NCBI GenBank assembly: GCA_019638695.1
Contig: JAHBTG010000005.1
Span: 1-64,000 of the forward strand
Origin: Bacteroidota bacterium
Lineage (GTDB): Bacteria; Bacteroidota; Bacteroidia; J057; JAJTIE01
Length of the DNA: 64,000 bases
Direction: 5' to 3'
Below the pieces are notes generated by a model. The model made no database searches, had not been told where the DNA came from, and saw nothing but the letters and a program-made list of their open reading frames with translations. Numbering within the stretch: position 1 is the stretch's first letter; each line of letters opens with the position of its first letter. Positions 54,835 through 63,890 of the stretch are shown in pieces. The translations under genes and the position numbers were made by a program.

Positions 54835-55967
54835 GCCAGTCCTTCTTTGAACTGCAAGCCACCGACCCGGATACCGGCGCACGTGCAGGCATTCTGCACA
54901 CAGCCCACGGGGATGTCCCTACGCCCATCTTTATGCCGGTGGGGACGCAGGCAAGTGTAAAGGCTCTCAGCCAGGAGCACCTGCAGCAGGAGGTGAATGC
55001 CCCCATTATCCTGGCCAATACTTATCATCTCTACCTGCGTCCCGGATTAGAGGTGCTGGAAGGCGCCGGCGGCTTGCACGCGTTTATGAAGTGGCCCCGG
55101 CCCATCCTGACGGACAGCGGGGGGTACCAGGTATTCTCCCTGGCGCAGAACCGCAGGATCACCGAAGCGGGGGTCACCTTCAGCAGCCATGTGGACGGCA
55201 GCAAGCACCACTTCACCCCCGCCAATGTGGTAGACAAGCAGCGAAGCATAGGCTCCGATATCCTGATGGTGCTGGATGAGTGCGCTCCCTGGCCGAGCGA
55301 ACGGAGTTATGTGACGGAGAGCCTACGACTGACCCACCAATGGGCGGCAGAAGCCCGTGCATACTTCCTGGACCAGGAGCCCAGATACGGCTACCGCCAG
55401 CACCAGTTTGGGATCATACAAGGCGGAACTTACGCAGACCTGCGGCGCCAGAGCACAGAGGCCATTTGTGCCATGGGCTTTGAGGGCAATGCCATAGGCG
55501 GGCTTTCGGTGGGAGAACCTGCCGAGCTGATGTATGAAATGACTGAACTGTGTACTGCCCTGATGCCGGCAGATAAACCCCGTTACCTGATGGGTGTGGG
55601 TACTCCTGCCAATTTTTTGCAGTCTGTGGCGCTGGGCATAGATATGATGGACTGTGTATTACCCAGCCGCAACGCCCGTCACGGGCTCCTGTATTTCCGG
55701 GAGGGCATCCGTAACCTGAAGAACCAGAAATACGCCACCGACTATAGCCCCCTGGATGCGAGCAGCCCTTTGGCAGCCGATACTTACCCCAAAGCGTATC
55801 TGCGGCATCTTTTCAGGTCAGAAGAATACCTGGCCTTTACCCTGGCCACGCTACATAACCTGCACTTCTATATCCGGCTGGCAGCTGAGGCCCGCCAGCA
55901 TATCCTGGACGGCAGCTTTGGCCCCTGGTACCGCGGGCTGATGCCGCAGCTGGAACAACGGCTTTGA
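54831..55967 (+). CDS. tgt: tRNA-guanine transglycosylase (queuine/preQ1 exchange)
   Basis: 378 residues, normal length. It swaps guanine-34 of certain tRNAs for preQ1, an early step to queuosine. Motifs: MPVGTQASVKALS, NTYHLYLRPG, DSGGYQVFSLA (nucleophile-region Asp), VLDECAPWP, FGIIQGGTYADLRRQS, GGLSVGEP and MGVGTPANFLQSVALGIDMMDCVLPSRNARHG (second catalytic Asp). The zinc site CxCxxC of the classical enzyme is missing: the aligned stretch reads DASSPLAADTYPKAYLRHL, though the histidine-bearing LHNLHFY remains. I recall other Bacteroidota Tgt proteins lacking these cysteines too. The start at 54831 overlaps the plsY stop; the longer frame from 54672 lies inside plsY. Confidence 0.94.
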   Translation: MSQSFFELQATDPDTGARAGILHTAHGDVPTPIFMPVGTQASVKALSQEHLQQEVNAPIILANTYHLYLRPGLEVLEGAGGLHAFMKWPRPILTDSGGYQVFSLAQNRRITEAGVTFSSHVDGSKHHFTPANVVDKQRSIGSDILMVLDECAPWPSERSYVTESLRLTHQWAAEARAYFLDQEPRYGYRQHQFGIIQGGTYADLRRQSTEAICAMGFEGNAIGGLSVGEPAELMYEMTELCTALMPADKPRYLMGVGTPANFLQSVALGIDMMDCVLPSRNARHGLLYFREGIRNLKNQKYATDYSPLDASSPLAADTYPKAYLRHLFRSEEYLAFTLATLHNLHFYIRLAAEARQHILDGSFGPWYRGLMPQLEQRL

Positions 55968-56000
55968 CCAAGACGGTGCACACGCTGCCTATCACCCGGC

Positions 56001-58286
56001 TTAGTAGATAGTAAACTTTTTCTCGGTGATAAATCTGTGCTGATCAAAGAGGCGCACCAGGTATATGCCCCTGACCAGGTCTCCCAGCTCCAGGTTATGG
56101 CACTGGTTGCAAGAAGTGACCTCACGGCCAAGCATATCGAATACCTTCAGGGTATAGTTTCCTTGTTCCTGTGGCTGCATTACCCGGATGCTTTGCAAGC
56201 CCGGACTATAGTTCAGCTGAGGCGGGGCCGGTTCCATGAGGAGGGTGACGATATTACTTGCCATACCGCCGGAACCGTCTGTATTCAGATAATGCAAACG
56301 ATAATAGTGAACACCGGAGGCGGGGTTCGGGTGAACATATTCATATAGGCTGTTGCCGGTAGCAAGCACGGCGGCCAGCGGGGTAAAATGCCCGGGATCT
56401 GCTTCCATAGCATGTTCCAGCAAATAGCTGTCCAGCTGGTCCTCCCTGCGGGTATTCCATTGGAGCAAATGATGTCCCTGCCGTGTTTTATGGCCCTTGA
56501 AAGCGAGGATATCAACGGGCAGCACCACCATCGCACAATTATGGGAACTGGCACTGTTACATTGCGGGAATTCCGAGGTATGCGACTGTACATTCCAGCT
56601 TAGCGATATCGGCGGAGGCTGGGAGTTTAAGTGATGGTCCACTGCATAGGTGAGTATAATAAAGGTAGAATCCGCTACCTGTGTGGTATCCGTATGCAAT
56701 AGCATAAAATAAGACGGGTAATTGGTTGTAAAGGCATAGCTTACATCCTCTATATTCACATGGCTGTGCCGGAAACGGGCATACATGGTGAGGGTGGTCT
56801 GCACCTCGCAGGAGCTGGGCACATTGAGCACCCCGGTTACTATCCATGCAGAAGAGTCCACTTCAAACACAATCTGGTCCTGGGTTTCATTGGCATACCA
56901 CCAGGTATTGATCCACTCCTGGTTATTGTTATCGGCCCCACGGTTTGACCAGCGGTGCGCAGCACCGGAAGCCCCGGTAAAATTAGTGAGGCCGTCCGTG
57001 GCAGTTCCCGTGTTGATCTTGCTGTCATCCCAGTAAAGCAAAGGAGGAGACAAGGGATCTCCATCTACAGTGGTCGTGGGACGAACCAGGCTAATGATAA
57101 ATCCATTGGTATTGTGTTCTACGTCCCGGAGCGGCAGGTGTGTGAGCCCGGTAAGATAGCCCACCGTTACGTCAATGGCAGTACCATCATCTACGGCATT
57201 GCCATTGCCATCCAACCCATCCCATTCTACACAATTAACCCCTGTGCTGACAGCCTCGACAAACTCACGAAAAGTGCCGTTAGGAAAGTCCAGCCGCACG
57301 CGCACATTGCCGCTTTTGGAGACATCCACATTTACACAATAGTTTAACTGGGAGCAAGGTGTTACTTCAAAAGAACGGAGCTCTCCTACGGTTCCGGTAG
57401 GAAACTCCAGGATATCCGGGTCATTGAGGAAGATGCGATAGTCCGGCGCGCCGGGCTGGGTCACCCCGTCGTTGGCCAGCGCCACACTGAAGTCTGACTG
57501 GCGGTTGATGAATGAGGTGAGGTCTGAGCGCACACCATAGGAGTTGCAGGTAATATCAAATCCTCCGGGCTGCATACCGTTGAGGTTAAAACTGGTCACT
57601 ACCGAATCCGCCGAATATGCATACAGCATGCCCCAGAAACGCTGAGAAGTGCCATGACAAGTAAGGCCCCAGGTGCGGGCATGCAAGCGCCCGGTTCGGA
57701 TACCAGGCACACCGGGCATAGCAGGGTCATGCACCGTAATATCCAGGAAACGGGCAAACCGGGCAGTGGTATTAGCAACTGTATTGCTCACAGCAAACTC
57801 TATGATGTAGTCGCCGGCGGCCCCGGGTGTAAACAGGATGGGGTCCGTGTAGCCCGCAGCGCCTACCAACGCTGCGGGTCCGGCTATGGCAGGAGCCGGT
57901 GTTGCCACATAGCCTGCAGCCGTATTGGTCAGCAGGTGCGGGCCGAATACAAGGGTATTGTCGCTCAGCCTGCGCACCCGCACATAGGTATCATATCGTT
58001 CAGAACTGGTACTGGAATAGGTTTCCCCCCCACTGGTGTTACATACGTTAAAACACATGTACACCTGTTCCGTGCTATTACTGATGCGCAAACGCAGCTG
58101 CTCTTCTACAGGATTATTATAGTGAAAGGTATTAAGATTGGCAAAACTGCCGCAAATGATAACCGCACCATAGTTGGTAGCAATATTATTAAGTAGTTCC
58201 TTGCTCCCTTCTGCCCATGTTCTCTGCGGCAGAGTTATAATAAATGCCAGTATTACGATTAACAATGTATGGATCTTTCCACGCAT
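56001..58286 (-). CDS. Secreted protein with T9SS type A C-terminal sorting domain
   Basis: About 761 residues. The signal peptide (MRGKIHTLLIVILAFIITLPQRTWA) is cut near residue 25. The body is beta-rich with many Asn/Thr and a middle segment reading GTFREFVEAVSTGVNCVEWDGLDGNGNAVDDG. The last 80 residues form a sorting domain: VRLQ-type strand, then NYTLKVFDMLGREVT, GIYLVRLFDQ and ITEKKFTIY. Type IX secretion would export it and anchor it to the surface by lipid-type modification. The function of the body is not recognised. The ATG at 58286 is the only good start; 58301 would be TTG. Confidence 0.88.
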   Translation of the reverse strand: MRGKIHTLLIVILAFIITLPQRTWAEGSKELLNNIATNYGAVIICGSFANLNTFHYNNPVEEQLRLRISNSTEQVYMCFNVCNTSGGETYSSTSSERYDTYVRVRRLSDNTLVFGPHLLTNTAAGYVATPAPAIAGPAALVGAAGYTDPILFTPGAAGDYIIEFAVSNTVANTTARFARFLDITVHDPAMPGVPGIRTGRLHARTWGLTCHGTSQRFWGMLYAYSADSVVTSFNLNGMQPGGFDITCNSYGVRSDLTSFINRQSDFSVALANDGVTQPGAPDYRIFLNDPDILEFPTGTVGELRSFEVTPCSQLNYCVNVDVSKSGNVRVRLDFPNGTFREFVEAVSTGVNCVEWDGLDGNGNAVDDGTAIDVTVGYLTGLTHLPLRDVEHNTNGFIISLVRPTTTVDGDPLSPPLLYWDDSKINTGTATDGLTNFTGASGAAHRWSNRGADNNNQEWINTWWYANETQDQIVFEVDSSAWIVTGVLNVPSSCEVQTTLTMYARFRHSHVNIEDVSYAFTTNYPSYFMLLHTDTTQVADSTFIILTYAVDHHLNSQPPPISLSWNVQSHTSEFPQCNSASSHNCAMVVLPVDILAFKGHKTRQGHHLLQWNTRREDQLDSYLLEHAMEADPGHFTPLAAVLATGNSLYEYVHPNPASGVHYYRLHYLNTDGSGGMASNIVTLLMEPAPPQLNYSPGLQSIRVMQPQEQGNYTLKVFDMLGREVTSCNQCHNLELGDLVRGIYLVRLFDQHRFITEKKFTIY

Positions 58287-58375
58287 AGGCGGTTCATTCA
58301 AGTTTGGTTCATCCGTTGAACAACAAGTGCGTATAAATACTTATATACATTTATACTAAGCTTAATTCCGGAGGG

Positions 58376-58383
58376 CAAATTTA
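58376..58383 (-). promoter_or_regulatory. -7 box TAAATTTG of the T9SS-cargo gene
   Basis: CAAATTTA on the plus strand reads TAAATTTG on the minus strand, matching TAnnTTTG, about 89 nt upstream of the ATG at 58286. The surrounding gap (58287-58522) is strikingly AT-rich compared with the genes on either side. Confidence 0.55.
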
Positions 58384-58522
58384 ATACACATAACTATTTC
58401 TATTTAATTCTATTTCTGCGAATGCTCATTTTTTAAGGTTCGATTGAATAAATATCTATGCAGACAACGGGCCCATCTTATCCCTGCCCTATCCCTAAGT
58501 TGGGTATTCCTGCAGAAATGAA

Positions 58523-59194
58523 TTAATGAAGCAGCCACCGGGAACGGCTATGCCAGTCGGCATCGGGGTAATAGATGAGCAGGCAGTGACCCGAAGCGAT
58601 ACAACCGATCAGCTCCTCATGGCCAGCCTGCGGAATGGCCGGGCAGCCCCAGCTGCGCCCGCAATACCCATATTGACGGATAAACCCGGGACTGGCATAC
58701 GCTGCGCTGTGCAAAACAATATCCCGAACCCGGGCATGGTCATTAAACCCGGTATCCAGACCATCCAGTCGCAGCGAGTAGCCGTGTTTGCCTTCATAGG
58801 GCTCGGCAGTGCGATAGAACCCCAGGCTGCTTTGCAGGGAACCGTGCGTATTGGAAAAGCGGGTGGCCCACTCTTCACCGCTGTTTTTGCCATGTGCCAC
58901 CCAGGTATGAAACAGCACCGTATCCTGCACCAGGTCCACCACCCACAGCCGCTTCTGTGCACTGTGCCGACGAAAGTCTGCCAGTATGAGCAAAGAGCCG
59001 GCACGCAGGCTGCCGGCCTGCAGCAAATGCGCATAACCCGTATAACCTACCGCAAACAGATCCTGTGGCGGACAGTCACCTCTCAGCAACATATAGTGCA
59101 AATGCGCATCTGCAATGGCATTACCAGGCTGTGAACGGGCAGGCGCCCAGGCGCTGCCAATGAGCAGGCAGGATATCCAGATGCATTTTCTCAT
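58523..59194 (-). CDS. Murein L,D-transpeptidase catalytic-domain family protein
   Basis: 223 residues with a signal peptide (MRKCIWISCLLIGSAWAPARS). It belongs to the YkuD_2-type group: LFHTWVAHGKNSGEEWATRFSNTHGSLQSSLGFY, then IVLHSAAYASPGFIRQYGYCGRSWGCPAIP. The catalytic pair is H162 and C184 (SWGCPAI). These proteins act on or near peptidoglycan, but enzyme activity is not proven for every member. It is alone on the minus strand, between the AT-rich gap upstream of the T9SS-cargo gene and the divergent hypothetical gene. Confidence 0.85.
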   Translation of the reverse strand: MRKCIWISCLLIGSAWAPARSQPGNAIADAHLHYMLLRGDCPPQDLFAVGYTGYAHLLQAGSLRAGSLLILADFRRHSAQKRLWVVDLVQDTVLFHTWVAHGKNSGEEWATRFSNTHGSLQSSLGFYRTAEPYEGKHGYSLRLDGLDTGFNDHARVRDIVLHSAAYASPGFIRQYGYCGRSWGCPAIPQAGHEELIGCIASGHCLLIYYPDADWHSRSRWLLH

Positions 59195-59360
59195 AACGGT
59201 ATCCGGCAAAGGCACAGGGAGTTTACCGGGAAACTGAAGCTATTTGCCGAAAAATAGCCCATAAGTGCCAAAGAAAAAAGCCGTGCCATGCCTGCGAAGA
59301 TTCGGGCATACGGGCTTATTTCTTTACTTTGCGGTTCCATCCACCTGAGCATTGCGCAAC

Positions 59361-59906
59361 ATGAGTTTTGAGAAAGACATAGAAAAGCTGAACAAAGCCT
59401 ACGAATCTGCCGAAGGGGAGAACCGCGAGGAAACTGTGGCAGCACTGGCCAAGCTGCATGCCACAACGGAAAAGGACAATGCCCAGCGCCAGGCATTCTA
59501 CGCACTGGCAGCTCAGGCCTGTGGCGGATGTTACATCCCCTATTTGTTCTGGACGGCGCTTTCACGCTTCTACGACGCACCCGAGAGCCGCGACAGCATC
59601 TATGACCTCCTGCAGGCCTTTGCCACCGGAGATTTTGAGGAAGCGGACCAGCAACTGATGAAGCCGCTGATCGTCATCTATTTCGCCAAGGAGAAGGAGT
59701 TTGAGGTAGATAAAGTGCGGGCCCGCCTGCTGGTCGGTGTGCACCCTTCGGTAAAAGCATACTTTGACGGGCTGGTGAGCTTCCTGCAGAACAACAAAGT
59801 GGCCGTACAAACCTACCGCGACAAGTTTGCACTGCTGCGCAAAGGCATGCCCGATTTTGCACGCTTCAGCATGCCCCTGAGCAAGCTGGAAGAGCAGCTG
59901 GCATAA
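59361..59906 (+). CDS. Hypothetical alpha-helical cytoplasmic protein
   Basis: 181 residues with no signal peptide or membrane segment. It is mostly helical, with a charged N-terminus (SFEKDIEKLNKAYESAEGENREETVAAL), a middle segment AQACGGCYIPYLFWTALSRFYDAP, and a conserved-looking FEVDKVRARLLVGVHPSVKAYFDGL. I do not recognise a family. The ATG at 59361 is used; a TTG at 59352 is also in frame. A partial -7 box with a one-base spacer (TACTTTG, 59325-59331) lies 29 nt upstream. It converges with the SGNH-like gene, with 20 nt between stops. Confidence 0.65.
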   Translation: MSFEKDIEKLNKAYESAEGENREETVAALAKLHATTEKDNAQRQAFYALAAQACGGCYIPYLFWTALSRFYDAPESRDSIYDLLQAFATGDFEEADQQLMKPLIVIYFAKEKEFEVDKVRARLLVGVHPSVKAYFDGLVSFLQNNKVAVQTYRDKFALLRKGMPDFARFSMPLSKLEEQLA

Positions 59907-59926
59907 CCCGCCAAGACTTTTTCCCG

Positions 59927-60799
59927 TTAATTTGCCGGCACGGCCAGTTGCCTGCGCAGGTAATTTATATAATGCGCACAACTGGGTGCATCCAGGTGCA
60001 CAGCATCTGTAGTGCGATAAGGCGTTACATCCGGAGTGGCTATGCGGTGAAACCTGGTATCCATCAGGTATTGGTCTACCCATCCGTCTATAGTGCGGGC
60101 CTCGGGTCCGCAGGTGAAAGACCTGGTGCCCGGTATGCGCACCAGGTACACCTGAACACCCTGGTCTGCCAGGGCCAGTAGCTGGGCCTTCAGTTCCTTT
60201 AAAGCTGCAATATTCTCCCGGGTATTTCCCATCTCTTTATAGAACATGCGGGTAATAAACCGCTCCGTCTCTTCCCGTGAGGCCTCGTCTTTGGGCACAT
60301 GCCCGGAAGATGCAGCACTGCCGGGGTCTTCCGAAGGTATGGGCCACAGGCTTAGCAGCCACTGAGCCGGGCGGTTCTGTTCCCGAAAAACCGGCAGGTA
60401 TGTTTTCACCCAGGGGTTCAACCCATGCACGGTCTTGTCTATCTCATAGACGCCGGCTATACGATAGGCCAGGTTAGTCTCCAATAACAGCACACGGGGT
60501 TTACGCGGGCTGGCGGCCACAATGGCTACCCCGTTCTGCGCACAGCCGCCCCGCATCCCCAGGCTATACCACCCCCCGGGCAAATGACCGCTACGGCGCA
60601 ACTGCGCCGCCAGTGAACTGCCTGCCACCACGGTATCGGCCAGGTTACCGCCTGCATACAGATAATGATCTATCACCTCCACGTTATCCCGTTGCAAGCT
60701 CTGAGCCCGCCCCGGCGGCAACGGCCGCTGCCAGATAGACAGGCTATAGATTAGTACCAGCACTACACAGACCAGTAAACTTTTCGCTATCGTCATCAT
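59927..60799 (-). CDS. SGNH-like partner of an MBOAT acyltransferase (AlgX/AlgJ-like)
   Basis: 290 residues with one N-terminal membrane helix (about 3-22), so it should sit in the periplasm on a membrane anchor. The SGNH-type nucleophile is likely S in VVAGSSLAAQL (near residue 60). The C-terminal Asp-x-x-His pair is in TDAVHLDAPSC. The overall shape is that of the AlgX/AlgJ partner proteins that put O-acetyl groups on exported polysaccharides with an MBOAT protein. The stop of the MBOAT gene overlaps its ATG by one base (TAATG on the minus strand, 60801-60797), so the two are coupled. Sequence similarity is weak, so the name is based on context. Confidence 0.68.
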   Translation of the reverse strand: MMTIAKSLLVCVVLVLIYSLSIWQRPLPPGRAQSLQRDNVEVIDHYLYAGGNLADTVVAGSSLAAQLRRSGHLPGGWYSLGMRGGCAQNGVAIVAASPRKPRVLLLETNLAYRIAGVYEIDKTVHGLNPWVKTYLPVFREQNRPAQWLLSLWPIPSEDPGSAASSGHVPKDEASREETERFITRMFYKEMGNTRENIAALKELKAQLLALADQGVQVYLVRIPGTRSFTCGPEARTIDGWVDQYLMDTRFHRIATPDVTPYRTTDAVHLDAPSCAHYINYLRRQLAVPAN

Positions 60800-62217
60800 T
60801 AGAACTGAAAATAGATGAACTCACCGGGATATCCTCTTAACAGCAGAATACCAAACAACAGCAGGCCATAGACAATATATTCAAAACGCCGCACCCGCAG
60901 ATACAGCCCGGAATCCCGCACCAGGTAATGTACGTGCCAGAGAAGTACCGGCAAGCTGTAGAGCAAGATGTAGAAGGTATTGACCTGCCTGAAGTCGGCC
61001 CAATAAAACCCGTTGGAAAACACAGCCTTGCCAAAGGCTATGACCTCCGAGAAGTTAGGCAGCTTAAACAGCAACCACCCCAAGGTAACCAGGCCAAACA
61101 CCAGTAACATCTGGAAGAACCGGATGACCGCATGGCGGGGCAAACGAATATAAGTGCCCAAAAACCGCTCCAACGCCAGCAAGCCGCCGTGGTAGGCGCC
61201 CCACACCATATAGCTCAGGGCAGCGCCATGCCAGAAGCCCCCCAGCAGCATGACAATCATGAGATTGATATAGGTGCGCACAGGTCCTTTGCGGTTACCT
61301 CCCAGCGGAACATACAGGTAATCCCTCAGCCAGGTACTCAGTGAAATGTGCCAGCGACGCCAGAACTCTGCAAAAGAAGCCGAGATATAGGGGAAGTTGA
61401 AGTTGGACGGCAGCGTATACCCATATAGCCGGCACAAACCTATGGCAATGAGAGAATACCCGGCAAAATCTGCAAATATCTGGCAGGAATAGGCTAATAA
61501 CAGGAGCAGCAGCTGGCTGCCCGTCTGGCTGGCCAGGGCAGGATAGGATAAATAGGAGGTAAATTCTCCCAGGTTATCCGCCAGCACCATTTTCAGGAAA
61601 TAGCCCAGCACAATGTTGCGGAAGGCCATCTCAAAAGGAATATCCCTGAAATACTTGGTGCGGATCTGCGGCAGAAACTCATGTGCCTTTACAATGGGAC
61701 CGGCCACCAGTTGCGGGAAGAAGGCAATGTAAAAAAGCTGGTTCAGCTGGGAGCGCCAGTAGTTGCGCGGGAGCAGCAAACTACCGGTCTTATCCGTGTT
61801 CTTGCGGTATACATCGATCAGCATGCTGAGCACATGGAAGGTATAGAAAGAAATGCCTACGGGCAGCGGAATACTCATCAGGAAAGCACCGATGCCGTCA
61901 TCCAGGCGCAGAATGGCCTTACCGGCCAGCGGACCGTACTTGAAGAAAAACAATATCCCCAGGTTGAGTACCACCCCTGTAGTAACCCACAACTTGCGCC
62001 TGGGATGGTCAGGATAATGGCAAACATACCAGCTGAGCGTGCCGTTGATAAAGATACAGATCAGCAACAGGCTCAGGAGCTCTATCGAACTCCAGCCGTA
62101 AAAGACCAGGCTGGCAGCAGTGAGTATATGTACCTGCAGGTTCCGGAAAAAACGCAGGTAATAGAGCAAAAAGGTGAAACCTGCCAGCAGGACAAACTCC
62201 GGGCTATTGAAGAGCAT
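60799..62217 (-). CDS. MBOAT-family O-acyltransferase
   Basis: 472 residues with about eleven membrane helices. The MBOAT core is clear: FAEFWRRWHISLSTWLRDYLYVPLGGNRKG (about 283-312), then LMIVMLLGGFWHGAALSYMVWGAYHGG with the invariant histidine in GGFWHGA. These proteins bring an acyl group, often acetyl, across the membrane and pass it to a periplasmic transferase that modifies polysaccharide. The SGNH-like gene is downstream with a one-base overlap, and dacA ends 31 nt upstream. The target glycan is unknown. Confidence 0.92.
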   Translation of the reverse strand: MLFNSPEFVLLAGFTFLLYYLRFFRNLQVHILTAASLVFYGWSSIELLSLLLICIFINGTLSWYVCHYPDHPRRKLWVTTGVVLNLGILFFFKYGPLAGKAILRLDDGIGAFLMSIPLPVGISFYTFHVLSMLIDVYRKNTDKTGSLLLPRNYWRSQLNQLFYIAFFPQLVAGPIVKAHEFLPQIRTKYFRDIPFEMAFRNIVLGYFLKMVLADNLGEFTSYLSYPALASQTGSQLLLLLLAYSCQIFADFAGYSLIAIGLCRLYGYTLPSNFNFPYISASFAEFWRRWHISLSTWLRDYLYVPLGGNRKGPVRTYINLMIVMLLGGFWHGAALSYMVWGAYHGGLLALERFLGTYIRLPRHAVIRFFQMLLVFGLVTLGWLLFKLPNFSEVIAFGKAVFSNGFYWADFRQVNTFYILLYSLPVLLWHVHYLVRDSGLYLRVRRFEYIVYGLLLFGILLLRGYPGEFIYFQF

Positions 62218-62248
62218 AGGAAAGTGTGGAGCGGGGTAAAAAGATGGG

Positions 62249-63043
62249 TTAGATCAGGGTATTGCTCGTGTCGTTATAGAAGTCCAGCATAAACTGGCGC
62301 AGCTCGGCAGCGCTCAGGTTCCGTTTGAGGCGCCCCCTGGCGGCAAAGCTTACTTTGCCGGTTTCTTCACTGACCACAATGGCCTCGGAATCCGTTACCT
62401 CGCTGATTCCCAGGGCACTGCGGTGCCTGAGCCCTAACTCCGGCGGAATATCCGGGTCATCCGATACCGGCAGCACCACACGCGCCGCCACAATGGTATC
62501 GCCACTGATCAGCACGGCGCCGTCATGCAAAGGGCTTTTGCGGTTGAAGATGGAGATGAGCAGCCGCTTGGAAACCTTGGCATTGATCACATCCCCGGTA
62601 TCGATGTATTGCTGCATATTGGTATTCCCCACCAAGACAATGATGGCCCCCGTGCGGGTATCTGCCATCTCCTCCACCGCCTCAATGATCTCGTCATAGC
62701 TCAGGTTGGCTGCAATGCCCTGTCCCAGCCGCCTGCGGTACCGCTCAAAAAAGCTGCGGTTGCCGATACCCAGCGCCATGCGGCGCAGTTCCGGGGCAAA
62801 AATTACCACCAGCGCCAGGGTACCCACCTGCAAGAATTCATGAAAAATGCGCCCCAGCACCGCAAAGTTGAACAGGTCTACAATGCGCATAATGACAAAG
62901 ACCACCAGCAACAGGGAGATCAGAGGAATGGCCAGCGTGTTGCGCAAAGCACGGTGCAGGCGGTAAAACAGGAAAGACACCAGGGAGATATCTACCAGAT
63001 CGATGAGGCTAAAAGAGATAAACCCTATCTTAAAAAGCTCCAT
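62249..63043 (-). CDS. dacA: Diadenylate cyclase CdaA/DacA (c-di-AMP synthase)
   Basis: 264 residues. Three N-terminal membrane helices (about 10-85) are followed by the DisA_N/DAC domain. The catalytic motifs are complete: SPLHDGAVLI (D174-G175-A176) and GLRHRSALG (R206-H207-R208). The enzyme joins two ATP into cyclic di-AMP, a second messenger for potassium, osmotic and cell-wall control. The ATG at 63043 opens directly on the membrane region; the longer frame to 63145 reads deep into folP. folP overlaps by 14 nt upstream, so the two are translationally coupled, an order seen often in Bacteroidota. Confidence 0.95.
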   Translation of the reverse strand: MELFKIGFISFSLIDLVDISLVSFLFYRLHRALRNTLAIPLISLLLVVFVIMRIVDLFNFAVLGRIFHEFLQVGTLALVVIFAPELRRMALGIGNRSFFERYRRRLGQGIAANLSYDEIIEAVEEMADTRTGAIIVLVGNTNMQQYIDTGDVINAKVSKRLLISIFNRKSPLHDGAVLISGDTIVAARVVLPVSDDPDIPPELGLRHRSALGISEVTDSEAIVVSEETGKVSFAARGRLKRNLSAAELRQFMLDFYNDTSNTLI

Positions 63044-63875
63044 GAGAGGTATGGGCAAATAGCTGGCACACAGCAGCGGCTTCTGCCACATCGTGTACCC
63101 GCAAGATACGAACTCCGGCGCAGAGTGCGCGATAATGCAAAGCACTGGCAGCCGCCAATGCCTGTGCCTGGGACAAACCCAGTCCTTTGGTCAGCATGCT
63201 TTTGCGGCTGATACCGATCAGCAAAGGACAGCCTAACCCGTTAAACTGAGCGAGCGCATCCATCAGGGCATAATTATGAGCTGCCGTTTTCCCAAATCCG
63301 AACCCCGGATCCAGCAGCACATCTCCCACGCCTGCGGCCCGCGCCCGCTGCAAAGCCCAGGACAGGCTGCCATAGACCTCAGCCACCACATCGGTATACT
63401 CAGGGTGCTGCTGCATGGTCTGCGGGGTGCCTTGCATATGCATCAGCACCACAGGCGCCTGGTAGCGGGCGGCCAGCGCCAGCAGATCAGGGTCGGCCCC
63501 CGCGGTAATATCATTGAGGATATGCACCCCGTCCTGCAACAGGGGGGCTGCTACCGAAGCCCGGAAAGTATCCAGGGAAAACAAAGCGCCCGGAAAAGCC
63601 GCCAGCAAAGCAGCGAGCGTCTCTCCCACCCGGTCCAGTTCCTCCTGGGGGCTAATCTCCTGCGCACCCGGACGAGAAGAGTACCCCCCCACATCTATGA
63701 TATGCGCGCCCTGGGCCAGCATTTCCTCCGTGCGCTTCAGGGCAGCGTCCCGGGCCATATAACGCCCGCCGTCCGAGAAGCTGTCCGGCGTAAGATTCAG
63801 AATACCCATCACCACAGGCCGGGCCAGGCTTAGCAACCGCCCCCGGCAGTTAAGGGTAAGAGGACAATACCCCAT
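63030..63875 (-). CDS. folP: Dihydropteroate synthase
   Basis: 281 residues with the full TIM-barrel motif set: GILNLTPDSFSDGG (about 24-37), HIIDVGGYSSRPGA, LDTFRASVA, LNDITAG, LMHMQGTPQTMQ, LLDPGFGFGKT and IGISRKSML. It joins p-aminobenzoate with dihydropterin pyrophosphate to give dihydropteroate, and it is the sulfonamide target. The ATG at 63875 is chosen; a GTG at 63884 is also possible. It overlaps dacA by 14 nt at its 3' end. Upstream on the same strand, 15 nt away, is the end of a gene running off the window. Confidence 0.96.
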   Translation of the reverse strand: MGYCPLTLNCRGRLLSLARPVVMGILNLTPDSFSDGGRYMARDAALKRTEEMLAQGAHIIDVGGYSSRPGAQEISPQEELDRVGETLAALLAAFPGALFSLDTFRASVAAPLLQDGVHILNDITAGADPDLLALAARYQAPVVLMHMQGTPQTMQQHPEYTDVVAEVYGSLSWALQRARAAGVGDVLLDPGFGFGKTAAHNYALMDALAQFNGLGCPLLIGISRKSMLTKGLGLSQAQALAAASALHYRALCAGVRILRVHDVAEAAAVCQLFAHTSHGAF

Positions 63876-63890
63876 AGAACCCACCGCCGG

